A stretch of DNA of 64,000 bases, from positions 38,285 through 102,284 of the forward strand of contig CAYXLW010000003.1 of the NCBI GenBank assembly GCA_964466055.1. The letters run 5' to 3'. Under the pieces are notes generated by a model. The model did no database searches and had not been told where the DNA came from. It saw nothing but the letters and a program-made list of their open reading frames with translations. This DNA is from CAYXLW01 sp964466055. GTDB taxonomy: Bacteria; Patescibacteriota; Gracilibacteria; GCA-2401425. Made by a program: the position numbers and the translations under genes. This document shows, piece after piece, positions 43,346 to 54,507 of the stretch. Numbering within the stretch: the first letter of the stretch is position 1; the number at the start of each line of letters is the position of its first letter.

Positions 43346-43963
43346 TCATTCCTCATTGCTTGAATCTTCTTTGGTAGATAAAGTTATTTTTATATCTTTT
43401 GTCTGGAATCTTTCTAATGATCCTTTTGTTGGATCAAGAACTTTTACAAGAGATTCTGTATCCCCAAAAATTTCGAATAAATATGGAGATGAAAGAGGTA
43501 TCCCGCCTAAAAGAACTTGTCCTCCTGCTTGGTCTAAGCCTGAGCTTTCAAAAGAAAAAGCTATTCCGTTAAGAGAGATGTTTCTAGCGCCTGCATTCCA
43601 AAAAGTATTAATAATTTCAATAAGCTGTTTGATAGAGGCATTGCCTTCTATTAGAACCTCTAAAAACTGATTTTTATTAAAATCTATTCCTGAAAATTCT
43701 TTTGCTCTTTCAATTTTATCTAATGCTTCTTCGCCAATTTCCTCATCAGTTTTTAATTGTAAAAGTTTTTCTTTAGAATCTACTATCTGTTCTTTCATTT
43801 TATTATTCCCTTCTAGAATAATACGCATCTCTCTTAAAGGATTATTTTCTTGAAAGTCATTTTTTTCTTTTTCTGAAATTGATCTCCATTGAAAAATCCC
43901 TATAAGTCCTAGTATTAAACTAATAATAAAAATTGTTGTTTTTTGAAGATATGGATGTTGCAT
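43346..43963 (-). CDS. DUF881-type membrane-anchored protein
   Basis: The 205-residue protein has an N-terminal hydrophobic anchor (TTIFIISLILGLIGIF, 9-24), a coiled coil (about 40-85), and a C-terminal region matching DUF881: IIEIINTFWNAGARNISLNGIAFSFES, GGIPLSSPYLFEIFGDTESL and LDPTKGSLERF. DUF881 proteins occur near division and cell-wall genes in Gram-positive bacteria; their role is unclear. The gene ends before trpG/pabA on the same strand. Confidence 0.75.
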   Translation of the reverse strand: MQHPYLQKTTIFIISLILGLIGIFQWRSISEKEKNDFQENNPLREMRIILEGNNKMKEQIVDSKEKLLQLKTDEEIGEEALDKIERAKEFSGIDFNKNQFLEVLIEGNASIKQLIEIINTFWNAGARNISLNGIAFSFESSGLDQAGGQVLLGGIPLSSPYLFEIFGDTESLVKVLDPTKGSLERFQTKDIKITLSTKEDSSNEE

Positions 43964-43967
43964 ATGT

Positions 43968-45167
43968 TTATTTATTAAGAGAAATATCGACAGAACATGA
44001 GTTAGGACTTTTGATTTCAGTTTTTTTGAGAGTCTCTACAAATCCGTATAAATTTCTTAAATCTTTTGAGTTCTTTTTGTATAAATCTTTAATGTGATCT
44101 GTTAGCTTGTTTATTTCCGATTCCAATGATACCTGTACCGCATATGTTTTTCCATATTTATTTGAAAGCTCTTTTAACATTTCTTGAGCCTCAAAAAGTT
44201 TAATGGCTTCTTTAAAGCTTTCTTCTTGAGTATTTAGAATTTCTTGAATGTCATTTGAAGGGTATTTTTCAGAATTAATATCACCTGTAAGAGTTAAAAT
44301 TGGATCAAACAAATTATTGAAAAAATTATTACGATTTAACGTTTCTTCAGCATTAGTTCCAGTACTTTGCATTGGCTTAATTCTTAAAAATGGAATTTGT
44401 ATGGATGTTGCAATATATGTCCAAGCTCTTTGTTTTGCCATTAATTCTCTTTGCTTTTTAATCTTTGGATCATTTGAAAATGGATTTACAGATTTGCCAG
44501 TGTCTGAAAAATTCTCTTTTAAATTTTGCAAATTTTCAGATAGATCACACCATGATCTTCTTACTTCTTCCCAGCTATCGGTCCTACAAATTTTTGATTT
44601 TTTCTTATAAAGATCATCGTACCAATATTTTTTAAGAGCTTCGTTCTCATCTGCTTCATTTTGGTTGTCTGTATTTCTTATAAATTTCATAAGAGCAGAG
44701 GTCTCTCCATAAATTTCAGTAAGTTCATTTATAGATGAAGGATCTATACATTTTTGTTTATATGAATTAATTTCTTTTTCAAAAAATTCAAGTTGCATTC
44801 TAAGTTTTTCAATATCTTTAATTTTACAAGTATTTCCGGAAAGATAAGAAAAAGAAAAAATGAAATTACTAATTCCAAAATAATTATTGTATTGAAGTGC
44901 CTTCCACTCTTTCCATTCGTCGGATCTTTTTAAAGAACACTGAGAAGAATTTTCTTCTGGCACGGTTTCTTTTATTTGAGCATTAGCTAAAATAAAGTAC
45001 TGGAATTTATCTGAAATGAATTTTTCTAGTGCTTCATTGTATGTTTTTTTTGTTTCGCTGGCATAGTCTTTATCGCATATAGAAAATAAATTTTTAGCAA
45101 AAACAGTTTCTTGAAAAGTCCCAAGAAAAAGGATGGTTATAATAGTTATTGCTAAAAATCGTTTCAT
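43968..45167 (-). CDS. Secreted helical protein of unknown function
   Basis: I place the start at MKRFLAITIITILFLGTFQETVFAK, a standard signal peptide; the frame is open 29 codons further up but those add nothing export-like. The ~375-residue mature part is helical, Lys/Glu/Asn-rich, with at least seven cysteines. In size, composition and layout it resembles the three secreted proteins after the giant gene and may belong to the same surface set, although on the other strand. It abuts the DUF881 gene. Confidence 0.7.
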   Translation of the reverse strand: MKRFLAITIITILFLGTFQETVFAKNLFSICDKDYASETKKTYNEALEKFISDKFQYFILANAQIKETVPEENSSQCSLKRSDEWKEWKALQYNNYFGISNFIFSFSYLSGNTCKIKDIEKLRMQLEFFEKEINSYKQKCIDPSSINELTEIYGETSALMKFIRNTDNQNEADENEALKKYWYDDLYKKKSKICRTDSWEEVRRSWCDLSENLQNLKENFSDTGKSVNPFSNDPKIKKQRELMAKQRAWTYIATSIQIPFLRIKPMQSTGTNAEETLNRNNFFNNLFDPILTLTGDINSEKYPSNDIQEILNTQEESFKEAIKLFEAQEMLKELSNKYGKTYAVQVSLESEINKLTDHIKDLYKKNSKDLRNLYGFVETLKKTEIKSPNSCSVDISLNK

Positions 45168-45223
45168 GTGATGATTAAAAATTTCTAAAACAATATAGCA
45201 TTTATATAAATTAGAGAAAAGGT

Positions 45224-45251
45224 TTGACAAATTTAAAAAAATGTTTATTAT
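45224..45251 (+). promoter_or_regulatory. Promoter of a candidate small RNA
   Basis: TTGACA (45224-45229) and TATTAT (45246-45251) are 16 bases apart, a strong vegetative promoter. No protein gene follows before the terminator at 45300-45328. Confidence 0.65.
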
Positions 45252-45257
45252 CACCCT

Positions 45258-45330
45258 ATATTCATTATGGGGAGAGGTTCGAGGATTTGTTTAAACTGGC
45301 ACAACGAGTATTGTTGTGTCTTTTTTATTT
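45258..45330 (+). ncRNA. Candidate small RNA of about 72 bases
   Basis: A strong promoter ends at 45251 and an intrinsic terminator (CACAAC, seven-base loop, GTTGTG, then TCTTTTTT) spans 45300-45328. The transcript between them would be about 72 bases. Only very short reading frames fit in it. The 15-base terminator arm sequence recurs inverted at 45473-45487. Confidence 0.45.
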
Positions 45331-45487
45331 TTGTTTTTATGTAATTCTAAGCAAATTATCTTTATTATAGGAAAATTTTAAACAATCTATTTTTAACAAC
45401 ATTTTTCTTACTTAGGTGATTTTTTCTTACTTAGGCGCTTTTTTCGAAATAAAGTTTTCTCCATTTTGTCTCACAATACTCGTTGTG
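45300..45487. repeat. 15-bp inverted repeat bounding a 188-bp segment
   Basis: CACAACGAGTATTGT (45300-45314) and its exact complement ACAATACTCGTTGTG (45473-45487) bound an AT-rich segment that also has the direct repeat TTTTCTTACTTAGG twice. It contains no gene. The layout recalls a miniature inverted-repeat element or a large regulatory stem upstream of the next gene. Confidence 0.65.
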
Positions 45488-45531
45488 CTTTCATGTAAAT
45501 TTATGAAATTTAATTTTTAATTATTAGTTTT

Positions 45532-46371
45532 ATGGAAGTAAAAAAATGTGAGATCCTTGAAGAAGTTGAAAAATCTGAAATTGCAAAGGAATGGCTTAGA
45601 CAATTAAAGCAAAAATCAAAGGAATTTAAAGGAATTTCATTAAAAAGCATTTTAAGTGATGTTTCTATTTTTCATAGAGCTATCCATGAACTTTTAAAAA
45701 CATCATCTGAAATAGAAGGTGAAGTAAATAGGGAATTAATTAATAATGTAGAAAAATTAATCATAGAAGAACAGCTAAAAGCGCTTTGTTTAAACAAAAA
45801 CTATAAAAGAAAAGATTTAAGGCATTTCTTAATAAAAACTTTAGAAATAGAAGGGATAACGATGAAGGAAGTAGAGGGAATATACGAATATATCGAAATG
45901 GCAGATCCATTAGCTATTATTGTAATTGAATCCAAATTTAATGAGCTTATGGGAACAACACAAATGATTGAAGGAGCTATGTCTAAAGAATATCAAAATT
46001 TAATTATGGCGCTATTAGCAGAAAAAGGTGAATGCTTACGAGGAAAATGTCATCATGACACTGATGTAGAAGGAATTATTGAAGATAAAGAGTTTTTAAA
46101 GATATGTGAAACATATTCTTTAGTTGATTCTTTGGCTTTCTATATTGAATCTTTTTTTAAAGAAATAAAAAAAGGAGATATTGATAGTATCCATGAACAA
46201 ATTAATCAAGCATTACAACCTCTTTCTTTGAAAAAGAGAGAGGACGTTCTTAAAATTATTTTAGGTAAGCTTGTTACAGAAGATGCTGTTTTCAATAATA
46301 ACTATGATGGCTATAATCGGAATACATGTAAATGGACTTTTAAAGAAGCAAATACAAAAGAAAATAATTAG
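45532..46371 (+). CDS. Hypothetical helical protein, 279 residues
   Basis: The product is soluble, almost all helical and charged, with no signal peptide. A possible metal-binding group is GECLRGKCHHDTD (about 178-190, two Cys, two His, Asp). I recognise no family. It stands alone between the inverted-repeat segment and secA. Confidence 0.65.
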   Translation: MEVKKCEILEEVEKSEIAKEWLRQLKQKSKEFKGISLKSILSDVSIFHRAIHELLKTSSEIEGEVNRELINNVEKLIIEEQLKALCLNKNYKRKDLRHFLIKTLEIEGITMKEVEGIYEYIEMADPLAIIVIESKFNELMGTTQMIEGAMSKEYQNLIMALLAEKGECLRGKCHHDTDVEGIIEDKEFLKICETYSLVDSLAFYIESFFKEIKKGDIDSIHEQINQALQPLSLKKREDVLKIILGKLVTEDAVFNNNYDGYNRNTCKWTFKEANTKENN

Positions 46372-46463
46372 TTATATTTCTGCCAAATATACTGGATTAT
46401 AAATTTTTAATTTTAAAACTTTTTTAAAAACAAAAATTTATTCAATGAAAATTTTTTGAAAAA

Positions 46464-49148
46464 TTACTTTCCACAACATTTCTTATATTTCTTCCCTGAT
46501 CCACAAGGACAAACATCATTACGTCCCACCTTTTCAATTTTTTCTTCAGGACTATTATCAACTTTATAAACTTTTATTCCATCTTCATTATTTGAAGGAC
46601 TTGAAAAAATTGTTTTGTTTTCAATTGCCTCAGCAGGTTTATTTAATAAAATATGAGATTTTTCTAATTCTCCTTCAATTTGATCTTCATTAGTTTTCAT
46701 ATCTTCAACACGTGGAGCAACTCTTTTTACTTCTATAGGGGATTCAATATTTATTTCCATAGACATAAGTTCTCTAATAGTATTTATAGAAATATTAAAT
46801 ATAAGTGTTCTGAAAGAAATAAATGCCTCATTTTTATACTCAAAAAGTGGGTTCTTGTTTCCATAAGCGCGTAATGAAACAGTCTCCCTTAATCGCGACA
46901 TTTCATCAATGTGTTCCATCCATAGAAGGTCGATATTCCGTAAATAAACTGCTTTTTCGGCGTATCTTAACATTTCAAGATCTGGCAATAGTTTCTCTTT
47001 CTCTTGGTAAGTATTTAAAAATAATTCAACAATAAAATCTATAAGATTTTCAGACTTATTTTCAGTTTCCTCTTTTAGGGTTTCAGCATCTGGTAGTTGA
47101 ACTTTACCTAATTTTGTTAGAGAATTTATTATTTCTTCATAATTCCATGAAGTTTGTTTTATACCATTTATATGTTCTTCAATAATTTGAGCAATGTACT
47201 TTTTCATCAAATTTATAATTTCTTCTTTTATATTCTCATTGTTTAAGATTTTTGTTCGTTTTTCATAAATAATTTCTCTGTGCTTATTCATAACGTCATC
47301 ATACTGTAATACATGTTTTCTAATTTCAAAATTTCTTATTTCAACTTTTTTCTGAGCAGATTCAATTGCATTAGAAATCATTTTGTTTTCAATAGGCATG
47401 TCATCAGGCACACCCATCATTTCCATCATTTTTTTCATTCTGTCAGATCCAAATATCCTCATTAAATCATCATCCATGGAAACATAAAACTGCGATTCTC
47501 CAGGATCTCCTTGTCGCCCTGAACGTCCTCTAAGCTGATTATCTATACGTCTTGAATCATGACGTTCAGTAGCAAGAACTAATAATCCTCCTGCTTCCAT
47601 ACTTTCAGGTGTTAACTTTATATCTGTTCCACGACCTGCCATATTTGTTGCAATAGTTATTGCTCCTTTTTCTCCTGCTCGTGATATTATTTCGGCTTCC
47701 TTTTCATGGTGTTTAGCATTTAGTACACTATGATGAATCCCTTCTTTGCTTAGAATCTGAGATAAAACTTCAGATTTTTCTATTGAAATGGTTCCTATAA
47801 GAATAGGCTGTCCTTTTTTATTAGACTCTTTTACTTTTCTTATAATTGCTTGATATTTTCCATTAAGACTTTTAAATATTGCATCTGGTTTATCGACACG
47901 AGCAACTGGTTTATCTGTAGGAATAATAATCGTATCAAGCTTGTAAATCTCAGCAAATTCTTTAGCTTCAGTTTCTGCTGTTCCTGTCATACCTGCGAGT
48001 TTTTTATACATTCTAAAAAAATTCTGGAATGTAATTGAAGCAAGTGTTCGACTTTGTCTCTTTATTTCTACGTTTTCTTTAGCTTCAATTGCTTGGTGAA
48101 GTCCTCCGGAATATCTTCTGCCTGGCATTATTCTTCCTGTGAATTCATCAACAATTAAAATCTCTTCATCTTTAACAACGTAATCAATATCTTTTTGGAA
48201 AATTGCTTGTGCTTTAAGCGAAGACTCAATATGATGAACTTCCTCAAAGCCTTTTTCTGTATAGATATTGCTAATACCCAAAAGATCTTCCATTTTATGG
48301 ATTCCTTCTTCGGTTAGCGTTACAGCTCTTTCTTTTTCATCTATCACATAATGTGTGTCTTTTATAAGTTGATTTACGAGTCTTGCGTATTGCTTATATT
48401 TATCAGTAGATTCTTCAGCAGAAGCAGAAATAATTAAAGGCGTTCGAGCTTCATCAATAAGAATCGAATCTACCTCATCAATAATCGCAAAATTTAAATT
48501 TCTCATTACTTGTCTTTCAGAATGAGATGCCATGTTATCTCTTAAATAATCAAACCCAAGTTCATTATTTGTTGCATAAGTTATATCACAAGCATACTGA
48601 CTCCTTTTTTCTTCTGGAGATTGTCCATGTTTAACAATCCCTACTTTTAATCCTAGATATTCAAAAACTTGTCCCATCCAATGTGCATCACGTTCTGCAA
48701 GATATTCGTTTACCGTAACAAGGTGAGCTCCATTTTCAGTAAGTGCATTAAGGTATAAAGGTGCAACTGAAACAAGTGTTTTACCTTCCCCAGTTTTCAT
48801 TTCTGCAATGTTCCTACGATGAAGGACAATTCCTCCTACAAGCTGAACATCAAAAGGGATCATGTTCCATTCAACCTCTTTTTTCCCTAGTAAAAATTTA
48901 TGTTTTTTTTCAACAAGTCTGCGACAAGCGTTTTTTACTGTTGCGAAAGATTCAATTAATAAGTTATCTAAAGATTCTCCGTTTTTTATCCTTTGTTTAA
49001 ATTTTTCTGTGTTTTTAAGAAGGTCTTCTTCACTAAGTTTTTGATATTCTTCTTCTAGTTGATTTATTTTGTGGACAATTGGTTGTAGTGATTTTATGTA
49101 TTTCTCATTATAATCACCAAAAATTGCTTTATATATTTTTTGTAACAT
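46464..49148 (-). CDS. secA: Protein translocase ATPase SecA
   Basis: SecA drives preproteins through SecYEG. The 894-residue protein is complete: Walker A in AEMKTGEGKT, DEAD-like IIDEVDSILIDEARTPLIIS, the helicase segment TNMAGRGTDIKLTPE, QLRGRSGRQGDPGESQF, and the C-terminal zinc-binding tail CPCGSGKKYKKCC, which in other bacteria contacts SecB or the ribosome. The many exported proteins in this window depend on it. Confidence 0.98.
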   Translation of the reverse strand: MLQKIYKAIFGDYNEKYIKSLQPIVHKINQLEEEYQKLSEEDLLKNTEKFKQRIKNGESLDNLLIESFATVKNACRRLVEKKHKFLLGKKEVEWNMIPFDVQLVGGIVLHRRNIAEMKTGEGKTLVSVAPLYLNALTENGAHLVTVNEYLAERDAHWMGQVFEYLGLKVGIVKHGQSPEEKRSQYACDITYATNNELGFDYLRDNMASHSERQVMRNLNFAIIDEVDSILIDEARTPLIISASAEESTDKYKQYARLVNQLIKDTHYVIDEKERAVTLTEEGIHKMEDLLGISNIYTEKGFEEVHHIESSLKAQAIFQKDIDYVVKDEEILIVDEFTGRIMPGRRYSGGLHQAIEAKENVEIKRQSRTLASITFQNFFRMYKKLAGMTGTAETEAKEFAEIYKLDTIIIPTDKPVARVDKPDAIFKSLNGKYQAIIRKVKESNKKGQPILIGTISIEKSEVLSQILSKEGIHHSVLNAKHHEKEAEIISRAGEKGAITIATNMAGRGTDIKLTPESMEAGGLLVLATERHDSRRIDNQLRGRSGRQGDPGESQFYVSMDDDLMRIFGSDRMKKMMEMMGVPDDMPIENKMISNAIESAQKKVEIRNFEIRKHVLQYDDVMNKHREIIYEKRTKILNNENIKEEIINLMKKYIAQIIEEHINGIKQTSWNYEEIINSLTKLGKVQLPDAETLKEETENKSENLIDFIVELFLNTYQEKEKLLPDLEMLRYAEKAVYLRNIDLLWMEHIDEMSRLRETVSLRAYGNKNPLFEYKNEAFISFRTLIFNISINTIRELMSMEINIESPIEVKRVAPRVEDMKTNEDQIEGELEKSHILLNKPAEAIENKTIFSSPSNNEDGIKVYKVDNSPEEKIEKVGRNDVCPCGSGKKYKKCCGK

Positions 49149-49240
49149 TTTTGTAAATTCTTATTTGATAAAATGCGGATGGATTGTAGTGATTTTTTAG
49201 TGGAAAAGAAATATGGGAAAATGAGTTATATGGTTTTTTA

Positions 49241-49268
49241 TTGACAAAATAAAAATAAATATCATAAT
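49241..49268 (+). promoter_or_regulatory. Promoter of the 49303 gene
   Basis: TTGACA (49241-49246) and CATAAT (49263-49268) are 16 bases apart, 35 bases before the ATG at 49303. Confidence 0.6.
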
Positions 49269-49302
49269 ATCATCTTATTTTTTAGCTCTAAGATAGAGTT
49301 TT

Positions 49303-50325
49303 ATGGAAAAACTAGTAAGAAAACCTGAAGAAAACCATACTTGGCAAGAGTTAAAACATATCCTTGAATGCAAAAATAAAACAGACATAGCCTTGGCAAT
49401 TTCGGGAAAGCAAGTATATATCGAGTGTCCAACTCCTGATTTATATGAAAAAACTAAAAAAGAGTTAGAGAAATATGGATTTAAATACAGAGGGATTGAG
49501 AGGTTTGAAGTTTTTTTTAGAGACAATCAAATAATTTATATAATTCCTTATTCGTTAGATAAAAAAAGGAAAAAGATATTAGAGTTTTCTTTACTAACAA
49601 AAGAGCAAATTGATTATTTATTCTTTTTATCTCCTGAAAGAGAACAGGAAATTTTTGAACATAAAAAGAAAACAATTATTGATTTAATTAGAGAAGAATA
49701 CAGCTCAACAGAACGAATTATCCACGAAATAAAAGGTATAAATTCATTTATGTATAATGGGGAAATAAATGGAATTTTTGAAATTCATTATGACTATGCA
49801 CATTTCGGAAATAAAAATGATATGAAAAAAAATACTAATAGAATTGTAATTCTTAATGGACAAATTAGGTCGTATCTAAGAATAGATGATATTTATTTTG
49901 CTAGACTTGTTAGTCCTATAAAAATTGAACAGGGCGAACTAGGAAAGCCTTTGATAAGTAGCATAATTCATACTGTCTCTATTAATAAAGAAGAAGGGCT
50001 TCCTCAAGAGCATGAGCGACTTCCGATGGTTAGAAATCATTTGATAAAGGAGTTGGTTGGTACTAATGGGAGAAAATACATCGTATGTGGGGTTAAAGAA
50101 TTTAATGTTAATGAAGATGGAACAATAAATGGGATTCTGCAAATGAGACCAGATCCATTAATGAAAAATTTTAAGTTTGTTAAGTGGTATAAAGTAGAAA
50201 ATAGTAGGGTTATACTTGTTGAAAAAAAGCTATCAAATCTTATGGAATTTGTTTCTTTAGAGCTTGAAGAAAAGCAAGAGGTAACAGAACTTGAGTTAAG
50301 CCAATGGCTTCGAAGAAAAAGATAA
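49303..50325 (+). CDS. Hypothetical protein, 340 residues
   Basis: The protein is soluble and mixed alpha/beta, with no signal peptide, no membrane segment and no motif I can assign. It has its own promoter and an ATG start. The gene lies between secA, which is divergent, and the PP2C-like membrane protein downstream, with about 100 bases before the latter. Confidence 0.65.
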   Translation: MEKLVRKPEENHTWQELKHILECKNKTDIALAISGKQVYIECPTPDLYEKTKKELEKYGFKYRGIERFEVFFRDNQIIYIIPYSLDKKRKKILEFSLLTKEQIDYLFFLSPEREQEIFEHKKKTIIDLIREEYSSTERIIHEIKGINSFMYNGEINGIFEIHYDYAHFGNKNDMKKNTNRIVILNGQIRSYLRIDDIYFARLVSPIKIEQGELGKPLISSIIHTVSINKEEGLPQEHERLPMVRNHLIKELVGTNGRKYIVCGVKEFNVNEDGTINGILQMRPDPLMKNFKFVKWYKVENSRVILVEKKLSNLMEFVSLELEEKQEVTELELSQWLRRKR

Positions 50326-50423
50326 AATTTAATTTTTTCTTGTTATAAATTCATTTGCCATTTTATGGCTCTTTTTGTATTCTCTCATCCAGGAATAAAC
50401 ATTTAACTTAACAAGATTTTATC

Positions 50424-52289
50424 ATGCTTAAACTAATTTCGGGGCAGTTTACCATACCAAAAGATAATGCTCTATCAATCGCAGAAACTCTAATGGATGA
50501 AGAAAATGAAACCCGTACTGTTTTTGCATTTGTTATTGAAGGAAAAGAAAAAAACAATGCTTTTAAAAAAATTAAAGAAATTTTTCAAGAAAATATCTTT
50601 GATAATGAAAAAGATTTATTGTTACGCTTTGAAGAAAGCATGAAAAAAACAAACCAAGAATTAAAAGAATTTGAGGATATAAAAATAAGTGGAGTAATAG
50701 CAGTACAGGAACGTAATGAGCTACATGTTTCTCAGGCAGGACAAGGTGAAGCGTATCTCATTAGAAGAAATAAATTAAATGTTATTATTGAAAATACGCT
50801 TTCAGAAAAAGAGGGGGAAAGTGAAAGAGAAAACAAAGATGAAGATATATTTACTAGTATAGCGAGTGGCGAACTTTCAGTTGACGATCAAATTGTTTTC
50901 TCTTCTTTAAGAGTACTAAGATATGCTACTGCTTCACAGTTGGTTTTGGTTCTTTCAGAAGGAATTTCAGAAGGACTATCCGCAGTAAAAGATTTACTTG
51001 AAATTGAAGCTGGAGAAGGAGCTGTTATGTGTTTTCATGCAAAAGGAAGTTCTGTTTTTTCTAACGCAGAAAGTAGTATAAGAGTATCTAGAAAACTTAG
51101 GTTTACATTTTTTAGTCAGGCTGTAGATTTTTTTGATAAAACAGTAGAAAACATCTCTCAAAAAACAGGTAAATCATATGACCTGGTAAGAAATTCTTTA
51201 TTAGGAGGGTTGGCATTTATATTTTTTGTTATTCTTGTGGTTGCTGTTTCGTCAGCATCCATAGACAATTTAGAGAAAGAAAAACATGAAATATACAAAA
51301 TACAAATGTTAAAAACAGAAAAAGAATTGCAGGCTGCAGAAACTCGTGCTCTTATGAATGATCTCGAGTCATCAAATGCAATCCTAGATAAAATTGAAGG
51401 ATCTATTCAAAAGATGCTTACGGAAGGAGTTTTTGTGGATGAAGGGCTAGCTATCTTAGAAAGAATTCAAAATCAACGTGATTCAGCTAATAAAGTAACC
51501 AGAATAAAAAACATGGGAGACAGAATGCTGGCTGATATTTCCGTAGTTGCTCCTGGAGAGAGTGTTCAAGGTATTATTTCTTTAAATGGAGGAATGTATG
51601 CATATACTAAAAAATCTCTTTTTAAATCAGTTTTAGATCATGTTGATCCAAAAATTACAATTACAGAAAAGGATGAAATTATTAGAGCTCATGTCATAGA
51701 AGATCAAAATGCAATTATATTTACACTATCTTCAGGAACATTAATGGAGTACATAGATGGTCAGGTAAAAGCTGCGACTACAGCAGATGAAGGAGGATTT
51801 AAAAAAGCAATCTCAGAGAGAGGATATAGTCGTTTTTTATATTCTTTATCTCCTGAAGATAATCAAATTTGGAGATATGAAAGAAAAAGAGAAGGGTTTA
51901 CAGCTCCATCGGCATGGCTTGAAGGAGGAGAGAGTATTGCAAATGCAATTGATTTAGCTATTGATGGGTCAGTTTATGTTCTAAAAAAAGAAGGAGGAGT
52001 TTCACTTTTTCATAAAGGTAAAGAAATTGCATTAAGTATAAAGGGTGGATCTGCAAATGCTTTAAGTGCTGCCACTAAAATTTTTGTAAAAACGGATATG
52101 CTTAATATTTATTTTCTAAACCCTGAAAGGAATTCTATTGTGGTTTTTGAAATTATTAACAAAGGGCTTTCTTATAAAAAAGAATATATTTTTGAAACAG
52201 CAACCCCTATAAATGATTTTTATGTTGATCAAAATGAACAAAGAATGGTGGTTTCAGATGAAAATAAGATGTATGAAATAACATTATAG
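50424..52289 (+). CDS. Membrane protein with degenerate PP2C-like and propeller-like halves
   Basis: Residues 1-230 recall a PP2C phosphatase fold without obvious metal-binding aspartates (ISGVIAVQERNELHVSQAGQGEAYLIRR, DDQIVFSS). A single helix follows (about 255-278, LLGGLAFIFFVILVVAVSS), then a coiled coil (about 285-320) and a C-terminal beta-rich part with repeats like GMYAYTKKSLFKS and GSVYVLKKEGGVSLF, probably a propeller outside the membrane. Such an inside sensor, outside sensor layout is known from CPR genomes but not characterised. It probably links a cytoplasmic state to the envelope. Confidence 0.7.
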   Translation: MLKLISGQFTIPKDNALSIAETLMDEENETRTVFAFVIEGKEKNNAFKKIKEIFQENIFDNEKDLLLRFEESMKKTNQELKEFEDIKISGVIAVQERNELHVSQAGQGEAYLIRRNKLNVIIENTLSEKEGESERENKDEDIFTSIASGELSVDDQIVFSSLRVLRYATASQLVLVLSEGISEGLSAVKDLLEIEAGEGAVMCFHAKGSSVFSNAESSIRVSRKLRFTFFSQAVDFFDKTVENISQKTGKSYDLVRNSLLGGLAFIFFVILVVAVSSASIDNLEKEKHEIYKIQMLKTEKELQAAETRALMNDLESSNAILDKIEGSIQKMLTEGVFVDEGLAILERIQNQRDSANKVTRIKNMGDRMLADISVVAPGESVQGIISLNGGMYAYTKKSLFKSVLDHVDPKITITEKDEIIRAHVIEDQNAIIFTLSSGTLMEYIDGQVKAATTADEGGFKKAISERGYSRFLYSLSPEDNQIWRYERKREGFTAPSAWLEGGESIANAIDLAIDGSVYVLKKEGGVSLFHKGKEIALSIKGGSANALSAATKIFVKTDMLNIYFLNPERNSIVVFEIINKGLSYKKEYIFETATPINDFYVDQNEQRMVVSDENKMYEITL

Positions 52290-52480
52290 TGGATAAAGTT
52301 TTAAAAACGGCGAATAGAGTATTTTCTTGATAGAAATTAATTTAGGGGTGAAAAGCAGAATGTTTTTTGTTTATTTTAAGTAATTTGAAGATATCTATAA
52401 TCTATTTTAATTCGAGATTAGAGCCTGTTTTGTGAATATATTTTAAGTAAATATTAAAATAAAGAGATTATAAGAAAAAA
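52290..52480. other. AT-rich gene-free stretch upstream of the rRNA promoter
   Basis: Nothing that looks like a gene, repeat or RNA structure is seen in this part of the gap between the 50424-52289 gene and the 16S unit. Confidence 0.5.
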
Positions 52481-52483
52481 GTA

Positions 52484-52511
52484 TTGACCTTAAGTAATTC
52501 TTGAGTATAAT
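52484..52511 (+). promoter_or_regulatory. 16S rRNA promoter
   Basis: TTGACC (52484-52489) and a consensus TATAAT (52506-52511) are 16 bases apart. It is the only strong promoter upstream of the 16S gene, about 170 bases from the mature 5' end. Confidence 0.8.
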
Positions 52512-52547
52512 TTGCCAGCTCTAAAAAAGAGAGTTTAAAGGTTTTTA

Positions 52548-52559
52548 GTTCTTTAACAA
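52548..52559 (+). promoter_or_regulatory. boxA antitermination site
   Basis: GTTCTTTAACAA matches E. coli rrn boxA (GCTCTTTAACAA) at 11 of 12 positions and lies in the leader, as expected for Nus-factor antitermination of rRNA. Confidence 0.75.
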
Positions 52560-52583
52560 TTTGGAAACATTAGTTTTTTATTT

Positions 52584-52602
52584 AAAGTAAAGCAGAGAAA
52601 CG
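52584..52602 (+). repeat. Left arm of the pre-16S processing stem
   Basis: AAAGTAAAGCAGAGAAACG is the exact complement of 54294-54312. The two arms would pair across the whole 16S gene, forming the RNase III-type processing stem. Confidence 0.85.
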
Positions 52603-52678
52603 GTTTTTTATAACAATTTTCTCTATTTTACTCTTCTATTTATTTTAGAGAGTTTATTAAAAGAGTCATTCAAATTTT

Positions 52679-54158
<1,480 letters not shown>

Positions 54159-54293
54159 TAAGGAGTCGATATTTTCATTCTGTCTCGATTTATCGAGATT
54201 AGTTTAGATAAATACTACCTATGGTCGAGCTGTTTAAAGTATGCCTATAGGATACTTTAGGCTGAAGGCTATATTCTATTATTAGAATTGCCT

Positions 54294-54312
54294 CGTTTCT
54301 CTGCTTTACTTT
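54294..54312 (+). repeat. Right arm of the pre-16S processing stem
   Basis: CGTTTCTCTGCTTTACTTT is the exact complement of 52584-52602. It lies about 136 bases after the mature 3' end. Confidence 0.85.
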
Positions 54313-54342
54313 GATTAAGAAATAATGTTTTCAAATTCTTTT

Positions 54343-54370
54343 AAAAAATCCCCTTTTTGGGGTTTTTTTT
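54343..54370 (+). terminator. Terminator of the stand-alone 16S unit
   Basis: CCCC, a TTTTT loop, GGGG and eight T residues, with A-T pairs extending the stem, form a standard intrinsic terminator. It comes before any 23S or 5S gene. Confidence 0.88.
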
Positions 54371-54432
54371 GTATAATATAAAAATATATTTCTATTGAGT
54401 TTATAAGGGAAAACATTAGAATTCTCCAGTCC

Positions 54433-54507
54433 TCGGGAGTCGCCAAGTGGTAAGGCAAGGGACTCTGAATCCCTTATTCGTAGGTTCGAATCCTACCTCC
54501 CGAACCA
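54433..54507 (+). tRNA. tRNA-Gln (anticodon CTG)
   Basis: The cloverleaf has acceptor TCGGGAG/CTCCCGA, D stem GCC/GGC, anticodon stem AGGGA/TCCCT with loop CTCTGAA (anticodon CTG), and T arm GTAGG-TTCGAAT-CCTAC. The 3' CCA is encoded. Its 3' end overlaps the last codons of the serine recombinase on the other strand, which marks it as the likely integration site. Confidence 0.95.
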
